Notes: generated from the sequence alone by a model not told the origin. A stretch of DNA of 8,044 nucleotides from Bacteroidota bacterium (GCA_002401055.1 NVRZ01000130.1:1-8044); one strand, 5' to 3'; positions 1 to 7,016 are shown, counted from the first letter of the stretch. A program made the numbers and translations.

Positions 1-512
1 ACGTGAAATTCTCCACATTGCACAATGAAATTGAAATTAAAAACGGAAAAATCTATATTCCAAGAATGGATATAGAATCCACGGCATTGAATGTAATTGC
101 ATCGGGTATTCATGGCTTCGACAACACCATCGATTACAAAATAAGAGTATATTTACCTGAGTTATTGGCCAAAAAATCGAAGAGGAAAAAGCGAAATAAT
201 GAGTTCGGGATAATTGAAGATGATGGATTGGGAATGTGGCTGTTTTTATCAATGACAGGTACAGCTGACAACCCAATAATAAAATACGATAGAAAAGAAG
301 CGATAAAAAAGATTGGAGAGGACCTGAAGGAAGAAAAAAGAACATTGAAGAAAATTCTCAACGAAGAGTTTGGCTGGTTTAAGAAGGATACAACATTAAT
401 CAAGGAGGAGACGGAAGCAGAAAAGAAGGAAAAGTTCAATGATGATTATTTTATAATCGAGTGGGATGAAGATGCGCCTGAGGAGGAAGAGGAAGATGAT
501 GACGACTTTTAG
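1..512 (+). CDS. AsmA-like envelope protein, C-terminal part (5' truncated)
   Basis: The reading frame is open from the window edge (first full codon at position 3) to a TAG at 510-512, so about 169 residues of C-terminus are visible. The GTG at position 3 is almost certainly internal, not the start. The visible part resembles the end of Bacteroidota AsmA-like proteins: a segment of alternating beta-type strands (NGKIYIPRMDIESTALNVIASG, then a HGFDNTIDYKIRVYL stretch), a basic KKSKRKKR patch near residue 58, a conserved-looking DDGLGMWLFLSMTGTADNPIIKYD segment, then a helical KEEKRTLKKILNEEFGWFKKD segment. The protein ends in a strongly acidic tail (EEEEEDDDDF). AsmA-family proteins are large envelope proteins linked to outer-membrane assembly or lipid transport. 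The family call comes from remembered sequence resemblance. It lies 24 nt before the histidine kinase gene on the same strand and may be co-transcribed. Confidence 0.75.
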   Translation, partial: VKFSTLHNEIEIKNGKIYIPRMDIESTALNVIASGIHGFDNTIDYKIRVYLPELLAKKSKRKKRNNEFGIIEDDGLGMWLFLSMTGTADNPIIKYDRKEAIKKIGEDLKEEKRTLKKILNEEFGWFKKDTTLIKEETEAEKKEKFNDDYFIIEWDEDAPEEEEEDDDDF

Positions 513-536
513 GTACCGAGATACACAAATACTGTT

Positions 537-1685
537 TTGAATATTTATTATACTAAGCAAAACTGGAAATACGCACTGCTCATTATGGCGGTGTTGATTG
601 GCATTACTTCATTGTGGTATACCAACCAACTGACGGAGAAACTATCGCATGAGGAGCAGAAAAAGGTTGAGCTCTGGGCAGAGGCTACAAAGCAACTTGC
701 CAATGCTGAGAGCTCAACGGACCTTTCATTTATCCTGAAAGTAATCATTGACAATGAGACGGTTCCGGTTATACTTTCGGATGCAGAGGACAATATCATA
801 TCATCCGTTAATCTTGACTCAGCAAAGGTAAAAGAGGATGGCTATCTACAAGAGCAGTTGGAGATTATGAAATCCGAGCACGAACCTATTGAGGTAGCAA
901 TAGGGGAGGACTATTTTCAGTACATACATTACAAAAACTCTTATCTATTAACTCAGCTTAAGTATTTTCCTTATGTCCAATTGGGCGTCATTTCGCTCTT
1001 TATAATCATTTCCTATTTGGCTTTTAGTTGGTCCCGTAAAGCAGAACAGAACCAGGTATGGATGGGACTTGCCAAAGAGACCGCACATCAGCTAGGAACA
1101 CCCCTCTCTTCAATCATGGCTTGGTTGGAAGTGCTCAGGTCAAAATCCGTTGATGAGGATACGCTAAAGGAATTTGAAAAGGATGTAAAACGACTCGAAA
1201 CTATTACGGATCGCTTCTCCAAAATCGGATCTCTTCCCAAATTGGAATCTCAAAATTTGCAGAAGATATTATCTGAGGCAGTTTTGTACATGCAAGCACG
1301 TGTCTCTAAAAAAGTGGAATTCTCAAATAATTTGAAGGACTTTCCAGAGCTAAATGTGCCACTTAACGTTTCTCTTTTTGAATGGGTAGTTGAGAATCTC
1401 CTCAAAAATGCTGTTGATGCCATGAACGGAGTTGGAACAATTGATATCAAAGTTTCAGATCAGACTCAATTTGTTTACATCGATTTTATTGATTCCGGAA
1501 AAGGAATGGCAAAATCTATGTACAAACAAATTTTTCAACCCGGGTTTACAACAAAGAAGCGTGGCTGGGGATTGGGACTGTCTTTGTGTAAGCGTATTAT
1601 CGAAAATTATCATGGTGGAAAGATCTTTGTAAAGGGCTCAGAAGTAGGGCAGGGTACTACTTTCAGAATAGTGCTCAAAAAATGA
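537..1685 (+). CDS. Membrane sensor histidine kinase, no HAMP domain
   Basis: This 382-residue kinase autophosphorylates on a histidine and would pass the phosphate to a response regulator not encoded here. Visible order: TM1 about 11-29, a periplasmic segment about 30-143, TM2 about 144-163, H-box with H184 (ETAHQLGTPLSS), N-box near N291 (ENLLKNAVDA), G1 box D319-S-G-K-G, an F-box (FQPGFTTK), and G2 box G343-W-G-L-G-L. All ATP-binding boxes are intact, so it should be active. Only about 20 residues separate TM2 from H184, leaving no room for a HAMP linker. The H-box has Gln after the His where most HisKA kinases have Glu/Asp; the Thr at +4 is kept. The start is the TTG at 537: an in-frame stop at 510-512 leaves no ATG upstream, and the first internal ATG (585) would delete most of TM1. 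No clear ribosome binding site is seen. The signal sensed is unknown. Confidence 0.93.
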   Translation: MNIYYTKQNWKYALLIMAVLIGITSLWYTNQLTEKLSHEEQKKVELWAEATKQLANAESSTDLSFILKVIIDNETVPVILSDAEDNIISSVNLDSAKVKEDGYLQEQLEIMKSEHEPIEVAIGEDYFQYIHYKNSYLLTQLKYFPYVQLGVISLFIIISYLAFSWSRKAEQNQVWMGLAKETAHQLGTPLSSIMAWLEVLRSKSVDEDTLKEFEKDVKRLETITDRFSKIGSLPKLESQNLQKILSEAVLYMQARVSKKVEFSNNLKDFPELNVPLNVSLFEWVVENLLKNAVDAMNGVGTIDIKVSDQTQFVYIDFIDSGKGMAKSMYKQIFQPGFTTKKRGWGLGLSLCKRIIENYHGGKIFVKGSEVGQGTTFRIVLKK

Positions 1686-1720
1686 AAGTTATTGGAAAAA
1701 GGTATTAAGTATGATAAACC

Positions 1721-1800
1721 GTCATTCCGAGTGCAGCGAGGAATCTTCTGATGGGAATCGGGTAGTTAATTAAACGATTCCTCGCTGCACTCGGAATGAC
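1721..1800. repeat. Perfect 25-bp inverted repeat, REP/MITE-like palindrome
   Basis: Arms at 1721-1745 (begins GTCATTCCGAGTGCAGCG) and 1776-1800 (ends CACTCGGAATGAC) are perfect reverse complements over 25 bp, separated by a 30-nt centre. The arms are more GC-rich than the flanks. A second, competing 6-bp stem is present: GAATCG at 1755-1760 can pair with CGATTC at 1775-1780. The GTCATTCCGAG...GAGGAATC type of arm is, from general knowledge, a dispersed intergenic repeat in many Bacteroidota genomes. It occupies most of the 154-bp gap between the kinase gene and hemW and could act as a terminator or mRNA-stabilising hairpin, but no U-tract directly follows either arm. No target-site duplication is obvious. 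Confidence 0.9.
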
Positions 1801-1839
1801 AGTAATAATTTTCTTAATCTGTGTTATTAGTAAACTGAC

Positions 1840-2973
1840 GTGGCTGGCATTTATATTCATATTCCCTTTTGTAGTCAGGCCTGTCATTACTGCAATTTTC
1901 ATTTCTCTACGTCGCTGAATAACAAAGGAGCCTTTTTGGAGGCATTGAACAAAGAGATATCACTGCGATCTACCTACTTAAACGGCCAATCGGTCAGTAC
2001 GATTTATTTTGGAGGAGGAACACCATCATTGTTGTCGGCGAATGAGATCGACCGTATTGTTCATGAGATATCGAAATTTCACGCTATGGATTCCAAAGCG
2101 GAAATTACATTGGAGGCGAACCCTGAAGACCTAAACAAAAAAGGGTATTTGTCAGATTTGAAGAACTCAATGGTAAACAGGCTCAGTGTAGGAGTTCAGT
2201 CATTCAATAATGAAGATTTAAAGTACATGAATCGTGTTCACAACGGTGAGGAGGCGGAGAGTGCCCTTGTGCACTGTCTGGATGCCGGATTTGAAAACCT
2301 GAGCGTAGACTTAATCTATGGCACGCCCTCGCTTACAGATGTTCAATGGAGCGAAAACATAGAAAAGCTGATAACTTTAGGCATCCCTCATATATCTGCG
2401 TATTGCTTAACGGTTGAGCCAAAAACTGTATTGCTAGACCAAATTAAAAAGGGTAAGGTGAAAGATATTGATGATGGACAGGCCAGCATTCATTATAATA
2501 TTATAGTAGATCAGTTGGCAAATCACGAATTCGAGCATTACGAGATAGCAAGCTTCTGCAAAGAGGGTTTCATGGCAGCACATAACAGCAATTACTGGAA
2601 AGGGCAGGACTATTTGGGCTTGGGTCCGTCTGCTCACTCATACAATCAGCACTTCAGGGCCTGGAATATCTCCAATAACAATGAGTATATAACGAAAATA
2701 AATGCAGGTGACTTACCCCTTACTGAAGAGGAGTTGAGTGATGCAGATAAGTACAACGATTATGTGATGCTGTCTTTAAGAACAATATGGGGATTAAGTA
2801 TTGACCATGTTTACGACAATTTTGGCGATGTGATAACTGATCATTGTAAAAAGGAGTTGACAATTCAAATGGAATTTGGTAGAATAAACCTTTCCGGTAA
2901 AGTATACACGCTCAGCAAACAAGGCAAATTATTCGCTGATCGGATTGCATCTGATTTGTTTATAGTTGAGTAA
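1840..2973 (+). CDS. hemW: HemW, radical SAM heme chaperone
   Basis: HemW is a cytoplasmic radical-SAM protein that binds heme and is thought to deliver it to respiratory enzymes; it was long misannotated as oxygen-independent coproporphyrinogen III oxidase (HemN). The N-terminus IYIHIPFCSQACHYCNF carries the 4Fe-4S motif C11-x3-C15-x2-C18 with the following Phe, the HemW pattern rather than HemN's CxxxCxxCxC. The SAM-binding GGGTPS motif is at residues 58-63, and the HN..YW...YLGLGPSAHSY signature begins at H248. A HemN C-terminal domain fills roughly 290-370. The length, 377 aa, is normal for the family. The start is GTG at 1840: an in-frame TAA at 1831-1833 leaves only two codons before it, and MAGIYIHIPFC is the expected N-terminus. 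It stands apart from its neighbours (154 bp upstream, 100 bp downstream), so it may be a single-gene unit. Confidence 0.95.
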   Translation: MAGIYIHIPFCSQACHYCNFHFSTSLNNKGAFLEALNKEISLRSTYLNGQSVSTIYFGGGTPSLLSANEIDRIVHEISKFHAMDSKAEITLEANPEDLNKKGYLSDLKNSMVNRLSVGVQSFNNEDLKYMNRVHNGEEAESALVHCLDAGFENLSVDLIYGTPSLTDVQWSENIEKLITLGIPHISAYCLTVEPKTVLLDQIKKGKVKDIDDGQASIHYNIIVDQLANHEFEHYEIASFCKEGFMAAHNSNYWKGQDYLGLGPSAHSYNQHFRAWNISNNNEYITKINAGDLPLTEEELSDADKYNDYVMLSLRTIWGLSIDHVYDNFGDVITDHCKKELTIQMEFGRINLSGKVYTLSKQGKLFADRIASDLFIVE

Positions 2974-2987
2974 TGGAACCGGATAAA

Positions 2988-3008
2988 ATTTAATTTTTAG
3001 AATTAAAT
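2988..3008. promoter_or_regulatory. AT-rich hairpin or possible operator before the Lrp gene
   Basis: ATTTAATT at 2988-2995 and AATTAAAT at 3001-3008 form a perfect 8-bp inverted repeat around a 5-nt centre (TTTAG). It covers the region where the -33 element of the promoter at 3016-3023 would lie, and AATTAAAT recurs at 3060-3067 just before the start codon. It could be an operator or a weak hairpin at the end of hemW. The surrounding sequence is so AT-rich that chance is a real possibility. Confidence 0.25.
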
Positions 3009-3015
3009 AAATTCC

Positions 3016-3023
3016 TATTTTTG
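3016..3023 (+). promoter_or_regulatory. Putative Bacteroidota -7 promoter element for the Lrp gene
   Basis: TATTTTTG is an exact match to the Bacteroidota primary sigma factor -7 consensus TAnnTTTG. It lies 50 nt before the ATG at 3074. The -33 TTG element is not clear: only T-rich sequence is present at the expected distance, about 19-21 nt upstream. Confidence 0.4.
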
Positions 3024-3073
3024 AAGCTGAAATCACTTGAAATACAGCGTTAAACACCAAATTAAATTTTAAA

Positions 3074-3556
3074 ATGTCGAAAAATAAGCTTGACCCTACG
3101 GATTTGAAGATTTTGAAAAAACTTCAAGAGAATGGAAAGATCACCAACTTGCAGTTATCAGAGGACATAGGGCTTTCTCCTGCTCCAACATTAGAGAGGG
3201 TACGAAAACTTGAGAAATCGGGTATAATTACAGGATATCACGCAACAGTTGATGAAACTACACTAGGAATGGGTATCATGGCCTTTATACAATTGTCATT
3301 GGGAAGGCAGGTGGACAATTTCATCAGTAACTTTTCAGAGCAGGTTGAAGACATTGAGGAAATTGTGGAATGTTATCAGGTTACAGGTACATGCGACTTT
3401 TTACTCAAGGTAATGGTTAAAGATATACCGGCATTTGAACATCTGATAAGCAATAAGCTGAGCAAAATAGAGGAAATCGGCAATATGCAAACTATGGTGA
3501 TTTTAGGGCAGCCTAAAAATACTCGGGTGGTACCCCTTGATTATAACGAAGAGTAA
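3074..3556 (+). CDS. Lrp/AsnC-family transcriptional regulator
   Basis: A 160-residue DNA-binding protein of the leucine-responsive/AsnC type, which forms dimers or higher multimers and responds to amino acids or related small molecules. The N-terminal winged helix-turn-helix is visible at about residues 6-55 (LDPTDLKILKKLQENGKITN, then LSEDIGLSPAPTLERVRKLEKSGIITGY). The C-terminal AsnC/RAM ligand-binding domain spans about 68-145, with the typical CYQVTGTCDFLLKVMVKD segment. The length matches the family, and the ATG has an A-rich leader (TTTTAAAATG) typical of Bacteroidota starts. It appears monocistronic: 100 bp separate it from hemW and 120 bp from the next gene. The ligand and targets cannot be read from sequence; autoregulation is common in the family. 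Confidence 0.93.
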   Translation: MSKNKLDPTDLKILKKLQENGKITNLQLSEDIGLSPAPTLERVRKLEKSGIITGYHATVDETTLGMGIMAFIQLSLGRQVDNFISNFSEQVEDIEEIVECYQVTGTCDFLLKVMVKDIPAFEHLISNKLSKIEEIGNMQTMVILGQPKNTRVVPLDYNEE

Positions 3557-3648
3557 ATGTCTGTACTGTTTGTAGTGAAATAACTGCTGCATTTTCACAA
3601 TATTTATTGGAGAATACGTTGAGAATTCAGAATACATTTTTGTTTTCT

Positions 3649-3656
3649 TAACTTTG
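3649..3656 (+). promoter_or_regulatory. Putative Bacteroidota -7 promoter element for the DUF502-ispG unit
   Basis: TAACTTTG is an exact match to the TAnnTTTG consensus, ending 20 nt before the ATG at 3677, which implies a leader of only about 10-15 nt. No good -33 TTG sits at the standard spacing; the nearest upstream one, at 3619-3621, is too far. It would drive the three closely spaced genes through ispG. Confidence 0.45.
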
Positions 3657-3676
3657 ATTATGAATGTTAGACGGTT

Positions 3677-4261
3677 ATGAAAAAGTTAATTGGTTTTTTC
3701 CTTCAGGGCTTGTTATTCATTGGACCTATTGCGGTTTCAGTTTGGGTAATATTTAAGGTATTTGACTTAATTGATGGGTTGCTGCGAGACTTGCTTCCAT
3801 GGGAAGTTCCTGGGTTGGGGTTGGTCATTATATTGGTGTTAATCTCAGGATTGGGCTGGTTGGGATCTACGATCATTGCGAAGCCTGTGTTTTCCTATTT
3901 TGATAAACTTGTAGAGAAGGCACCACTAATAAAAATTATTTATTCTGCCGTGAAAGACTTACTCTCTGCATTCGTGGGATCAAAGAAAAGTTTTGATCAG
4001 CCAGTTCTGGTTAAACTTGAGAAGGATTCGGATGTTCAAAAATTGGGGTTTATTACGCAAACGGACCTCACTGAACTAGGTATAGGAAAAGACAAAGTGG
4101 CGGTTTATCTACCACACTCTTATGCCTGGTCCGGGAATCAATATATAGTGCCAAAGGAAAATGTAGAACCATTAGATGTGTCCGCAGCAATGGTTATGAA
4201 ATTCATCGTATCAGGCGGCGTGACGTCATTGGAAAGCAATAATTCATCAGATAACGAATAA
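3677..4261 (+). CDS. DUF502 family inner-membrane protein
   Basis: A 194-residue membrane protein of the DUF502 (COG2928) family, to which the plant COV1-like proteins also belong; the bacterial function is not established. Two hydrophobic segments are visible, about residues 6-28 (FFLQGLLFIGPIAVSVWVIF) and about 46-69 (GLGLVIILVLISGLGWLG). The glycine/proline-rich first helix with GP, the APLIKIIYSAVKDLLSAF segment after TM2 and the later YLPHSYAWSGNQYIVP stretch fit the family. The soluble C-terminal half ends in a Ser/Asn-rich tail (SLESNNSSDNE). The ATG at 3677 opens directly into MKK plus TM1. It is the first gene of a probable operon, ending 8 nt before the next gene. Confidence 0.88.
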   Translation: MKKLIGFFLQGLLFIGPIAVSVWVIFKVFDLIDGLLRDLLPWEVPGLGLVIILVLISGLGWLGSTIIAKPVFSYFDKLVEKAPLIKIIYSAVKDLLSAFVGSKKSFDQPVLVKLEKDSDVQKLGFITQTDLTELGIGKDKVAVYLPHSYAWSGNQYIVPKENVEPLDVSAAMVMKFIVSGGVTSLESNNSSDNE

Positions 4262-4269
4262 ATAGAACT

Positions 4270-4950
4270 ATGAAAAATATTACCCTGCTTACTCTCTCGT
4301 TAGCATTTAGTGTGTTAACCTTTGCCCAAAAAACCAAAGTTTCTGTTGCAAACGAGACCATTGGAGGTGGCAACAATGCCGCCTTATCGGTTATTATCAT
4401 TCATCCTGATGATTCAGAAGTTCTGAAACAGTGGAAATCCCTTATCAAATCGTATAAATCGGACAATGTTAAAGTGGGTAAGGAAGTATTTGCGGATAAC
4501 TGTAAGATTAGCTCGATAAGTGAAAACACCATTGATATATATGCTCGTGTTGAGAAAGTAAAAGACAACACTGTCAAGTTGATCGTTGGATTTAACCTTG
4601 GTGGAGCATATGTAAATGGATCTAGCCCGGGCTATAAAGCTGCAGAGAAGATTGTTTTTGATTTTGCTATTAAGATCACCAAAGAGGGAATAGAAGATGA
4701 AATAAAAGAGGAGGAGAAGGACTTGAAGAAAAAGGAAAAGGTCTTAGAGAAGTTGGTTAAAAATAACACCCGCCTGCACAGCGATATTGAGGCAAGTAAA
4801 AAGGCAATAGAGCTGGCTAAAAAAGCGATTGAACAAGCCAAGAAAGATATTGAGACCAATCTCAAAGATCAGGAGGGATCTAAAAAAGAGATTGAAACGC
4901 AGAAAAAGGTGGTGCAAGTGGTTACGGATAAACTAAAAGCTGTTAAATAG
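4270..4950 (+). CDS. Secreted coiled-coil protein of unknown function
   Basis: I do not recognise a named family. The 226-residue product begins with a clear Sec signal peptide (MKNITLLTLSLAFSVLTFA, probable cleavage before Q20); there is no lipobox cysteine, so it should be released into the periplasm rather than lipidated. Residues about 25-135 look globular, with a glycine-rich IGGGNN near 31-36, one cysteine (C78) and a VGFNLGGAYVNG segment near 106-117. From about 137 to the end it is a highly charged Lys/Glu coiled coil. Heptads are exact around 173-197: Ile at 173, 180, 187 and 194, with Ser, Ala, Ala and Asn three residues after each, and KKAIE-type repeats. It sits 8 nt after the DUF502 gene and 4 nt before ispG, so it is almost certainly co-transcribed with both. 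An envelope-structural or scaffold role is only a guess. Confidence 0.85.
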   Translation: MKNITLLTLSLAFSVLTFAQKTKVSVANETIGGGNNAALSVIIIHPDDSEVLKQWKSLIKSYKSDNVKVGKEVFADNCKISSISENTIDIYARVEKVKDNTVKLIVGFNLGGAYVNGSSPGYKAAEKIVFDFAIKITKEGIEDEIKEEEKDLKKKEKVLEKLVKNNTRLHSDIEASKKAIELAKKAIEQAKKDIETNLKDQEGSKKEIETQKKVVQVVTDKLKAVK

Positions 4951-4954
4951 GATT

Positions 4955-6916
4955 ATGCCATCTGAATCAGGATTGGAAATATCTTCGGATCCCATATCTT
5001 ACCAGTACTGTAATTCCCTAACGTCGTATTCCAGGTTTAAAACCCGTGAGGTTAAGATAGGAGATGTGCCAATGGGCGCGAATAACCCTATTCGCATTCA
5101 GTCAATGACCACAACTCCTACAATGGAAACGGCAGCAACGGTCGATCAATCCATTAGGATAATAGAGGCAGGAGCGGATTACGTAAGAATTACGGCGCCT
5201 AATATTACAGAAGCTCAGAATCTTGAAGCTATAAAGAAGGGAATTAGAGCCAAGGGCTACTCCACTCCTCTGATTGCTGACATACACTTTACCCCCAACG
5301 CAGCAGAATTAGCAGCTAGGATAGTAGAAAAAGTGCGGGTGAATCCAGGCAACTACGCCGACAAGAAAAAATTTGCTGTTAGAGAGTACTCGGACTCTCA
5401 GTACGAAGAAGAGCTCGAAAGGATTAGGTCCAAGTTTTTGCCTTTGATAGGCATTTGCAAGGAGTATGGAACCGCCATGCGAATCGGAACGAACCACGGA
5501 TCATTATCAGATAGAATAATGAACAGGTACGGTGATACGCCTCTGGGAATGGTCGAGTCGGCCATGGAGTTTGTTAGAATCTGTGAGGAGGAAAACTATC
5601 ATGAAATCGTACTATCGATGAAAGCTAGCAATACGATTGTGATGGTGCAGGCATACAGGTTACTTGTGAATAAGATGATGGAATACGGAATGAATTACCC
5701 AATTCATATTGGAGTAACTGAGGCAGGAGAGGCGGAGGATGGAAGAATAAAATCAGCAGTGGGAATTGGCACCTTGTTGGAAGACGGTATTGGGGATACT
5801 GTTCGAGTTTCGTTAACAGAAGATCCAGAATTGGAGATTCCAGTGGCTGTGGCTCTTGTTGCTCGATATGATAACAGAGAATCGCATCAGAAAATTAACT
5901 CCTCATCCGATTATTCCATTAACCCATTTGTGCATGAAAAGCGCAGTACTGTAGCTGTAAAAGGAGTAGGGGGTGGTAGTGTTCCGAGGGTAGTGGCGGA
6001 TTTAGGACATTATGAGCAGATTGAGCAAAATGACTTAGTCGGTTTGGGATACAAGTATGTGCCTGAGGATGACAAATGGAACATATCTGATGTGGCTTGC
6101 GATTTTATTTATACAGCAGATCAAGAGCTGCCTTTTGATATTCCAGGCACTCTGAGTGTAATTCGGAATTCAGCGGCCTGGAAAACATCTGAAAACAAGG
6201 ATAGGCGGTATCCCTTGTTTTGCGAGATGGAATATTTTAAAAGTGAAGAGAAATCAAGTGAGATAAACTTTCTTGCTGTAGACATTAACTCGCTCTCTGA
6301 GAGTTTCATTGAATTGGTTAAGGCTGAAGAAACGCTTGTATTGGTGTTTGAAACGAGCAACACCCACGGCATGGCAGAACAACGTGAAATGTTCTGCCGA
6401 TTGAAAGAGCAGAGTTGCCTTGCGCCCGTGCTGATAAAGCGTAATTATGATAATGATTCAGAGCAGGACCTGATGTTATCAGCGGCAACGGATTTAGGCG
6501 CTTTACTAATTGACGGGTTTGGTGATGGCGTATGGGTGAACAACCGTAAAGTTGATCGTGATAAAACCAATAGCGCCCTCTTTGGGATCCTTCAAGCCAC
6601 CAGAACCCGAATATCAAAAACCGAGTATATTTCTTGTCCCTCCTGTGGTAGAACCTTATTTGATCTTCAAGAAACTACGGCGAAAATCAGGGCGCGAACG
6701 GATCATTTGAAAGGAGTTAAGATTGGTATAATGGGCTGCATTGTAAATGGGCCAGGTGAAATGGCCGATGCCGATTATGGGTATGTAGGCACGGGAATTG
6801 ATAAAATTACGCTGTATAAGGGAATGGAAGTTGTTCAGCGCAATGTCCCGGCAAAGGACGCGGTTGACGCATTGATTAGCTTAATCAAACATCACGGCGA
6901 TTGGGTTGCTGTATAA
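4955..6916 (+). CDS. ispG: IspG, 4-hydroxy-3-methylbut-2-enyl diphosphate synthase (long form)
   Basis: IspG (GcpE) catalyses the penultimate step of the MEP isoprenoid pathway: reductive ring opening of methylerythritol cyclodiphosphate to HMBPP, using a 4Fe-4S cluster. The N-terminal TIM barrel covers about residues 25-290 (KIGDVPMGANNPIRIQSMTT, ADYVRITAP, LIADIHF, RVNPGNY). A large insert spans about 300-545. The C-terminal cluster domain covers about 550-653, with ligands C561 and C564 (CPSC), C595, and E602 in GCIVNGPGE. At 653 residues it is the three-domain type of Bacteroidota, chlamydiae and plants, against about 370 in E. coli. All key residues are present. The ATG at 4955 gives some 16 residues before the YCNSLTSYSR segment where many relatives begin; no other ATG is available between. 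It follows the coiled-coil gene by 4 nt, suggesting translational coupling. Confidence 0.97.
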   Translation: MPSESGLEISSDPISYQYCNSLTSYSRFKTREVKIGDVPMGANNPIRIQSMTTTPTMETAATVDQSIRIIEAGADYVRITAPNITEAQNLEAIKKGIRAKGYSTPLIADIHFTPNAAELAARIVEKVRVNPGNYADKKKFAVREYSDSQYEEELERIRSKFLPLIGICKEYGTAMRIGTNHGSLSDRIMNRYGDTPLGMVESAMEFVRICEEENYHEIVLSMKASNTIVMVQAYRLLVNKMMEYGMNYPIHIGVTEAGEAEDGRIKSAVGIGTLLEDGIGDTVRVSLTEDPELEIPVAVALVARYDNRESHQKINSSSDYSINPFVHEKRSTVAVKGVGGGSVPRVVADLGHYEQIEQNDLVGLGYKYVPEDDKWNISDVACDFIYTADQELPFDIPGTLSVIRNSAAWKTSENKDRRYPLFCEMEYFKSEEKSSEINFLAVDINSLSESFIELVKAEETLVLVFETSNTHGMAEQREMFCRLKEQSCLAPVLIKRNYDNDSEQDLMLSAATDLGALLIDGFGDGVWVNNRKVDRDKTNSALFGILQATRTRISKTEYISCPSCGRTLFDLQETTAKIRARTDHLKGVKIGIMGCIVNGPGEMADADYGYVGTGIDKITLYKGMEVVQRNVPAKDAVDALISLIKHHGDWVAV

Positions 6917-6942
6917 TATGCAGTCATGCTAAAAAATGTTTA

Positions 6943-7016
6943 TGTTCTCCGCATTTATTCCGACTGGTAAATGAACAAATGAACAAACGAACAATTGAAT
7001 AATAGAACGGAGAACA
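6943..7016. repeat. 9-bp inverted repeat flanking a tandem repeat
   Basis: TGTTCTCCG at 6943-6951 and CGGAGAACA at 7008-7016 are perfect reverse complements, 56 nt apart, and bracket the 8-bp tandem repeat in the spacer between ispG and the P450 gene. The right arm can alternatively fold locally: CGGA (7008-7011) with TCCG (7024-7027) and AC with GT across an AGCGAA loop. No U-tract follows, so a simple terminator is not indicated. Confidence 0.6.
6971..7002. repeat. Imperfect 8-bp tandem repeat (ATGAACAA)
   Basis: Four consecutive 8-nt units: ATGAACAA (6971), ATGAACAA (6979), ACGAACAA (6987), TTGAATAA (6995), with a decayed fifth unit, TAGAACGG. The GAACAA periodicity is clear. Similar GAACAA/TTGTTC low-complexity runs occur in intergenic DNA of other Bacteroidota, as far as I recall. 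The rest of the 199-bp spacer shows no gene, tRNA or convincing promoter. Confidence 0.8.

Noticed and set aside
37..439. Two open frames of about 100 codons on the minus strand inside the AsmA-like gene
   Set aside because: Phe/Ser-rich translations are what one expects from antisense of Lys/Glu-rich coding DNA; no independent signal.
1705..1902. Open frame of 65 codons on the minus strand across the palindrome
   Set aside because: It is created by the repeat itself (an AALGMT-type translation of the arm), overlaps the hemW start, and is the kind of spurious gene often annotated over such repeats.
3575..3598. Possible terminator hairpin after the Lrp gene (GTGAAA ... TTTCAC)
   Set aside because: Only 6 bp, AT-rich, 12-nt loop and no U-tract; too weak to call.
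6318..6617. 99-codon open frame on the minus strand inside ispG
   Set aside because: Antisense to a well-conserved ispG coding region; no domain, no promoter, composition explained by the sense gene.
6942..6974. Ten-codon upstream reading frame (ATG at 6942, TGA at 6972-6974) in the ispG-P450 spacer
   Set aside because: Very short, far from the P450 start and ending within the tandem repeat; no evidence of translation.
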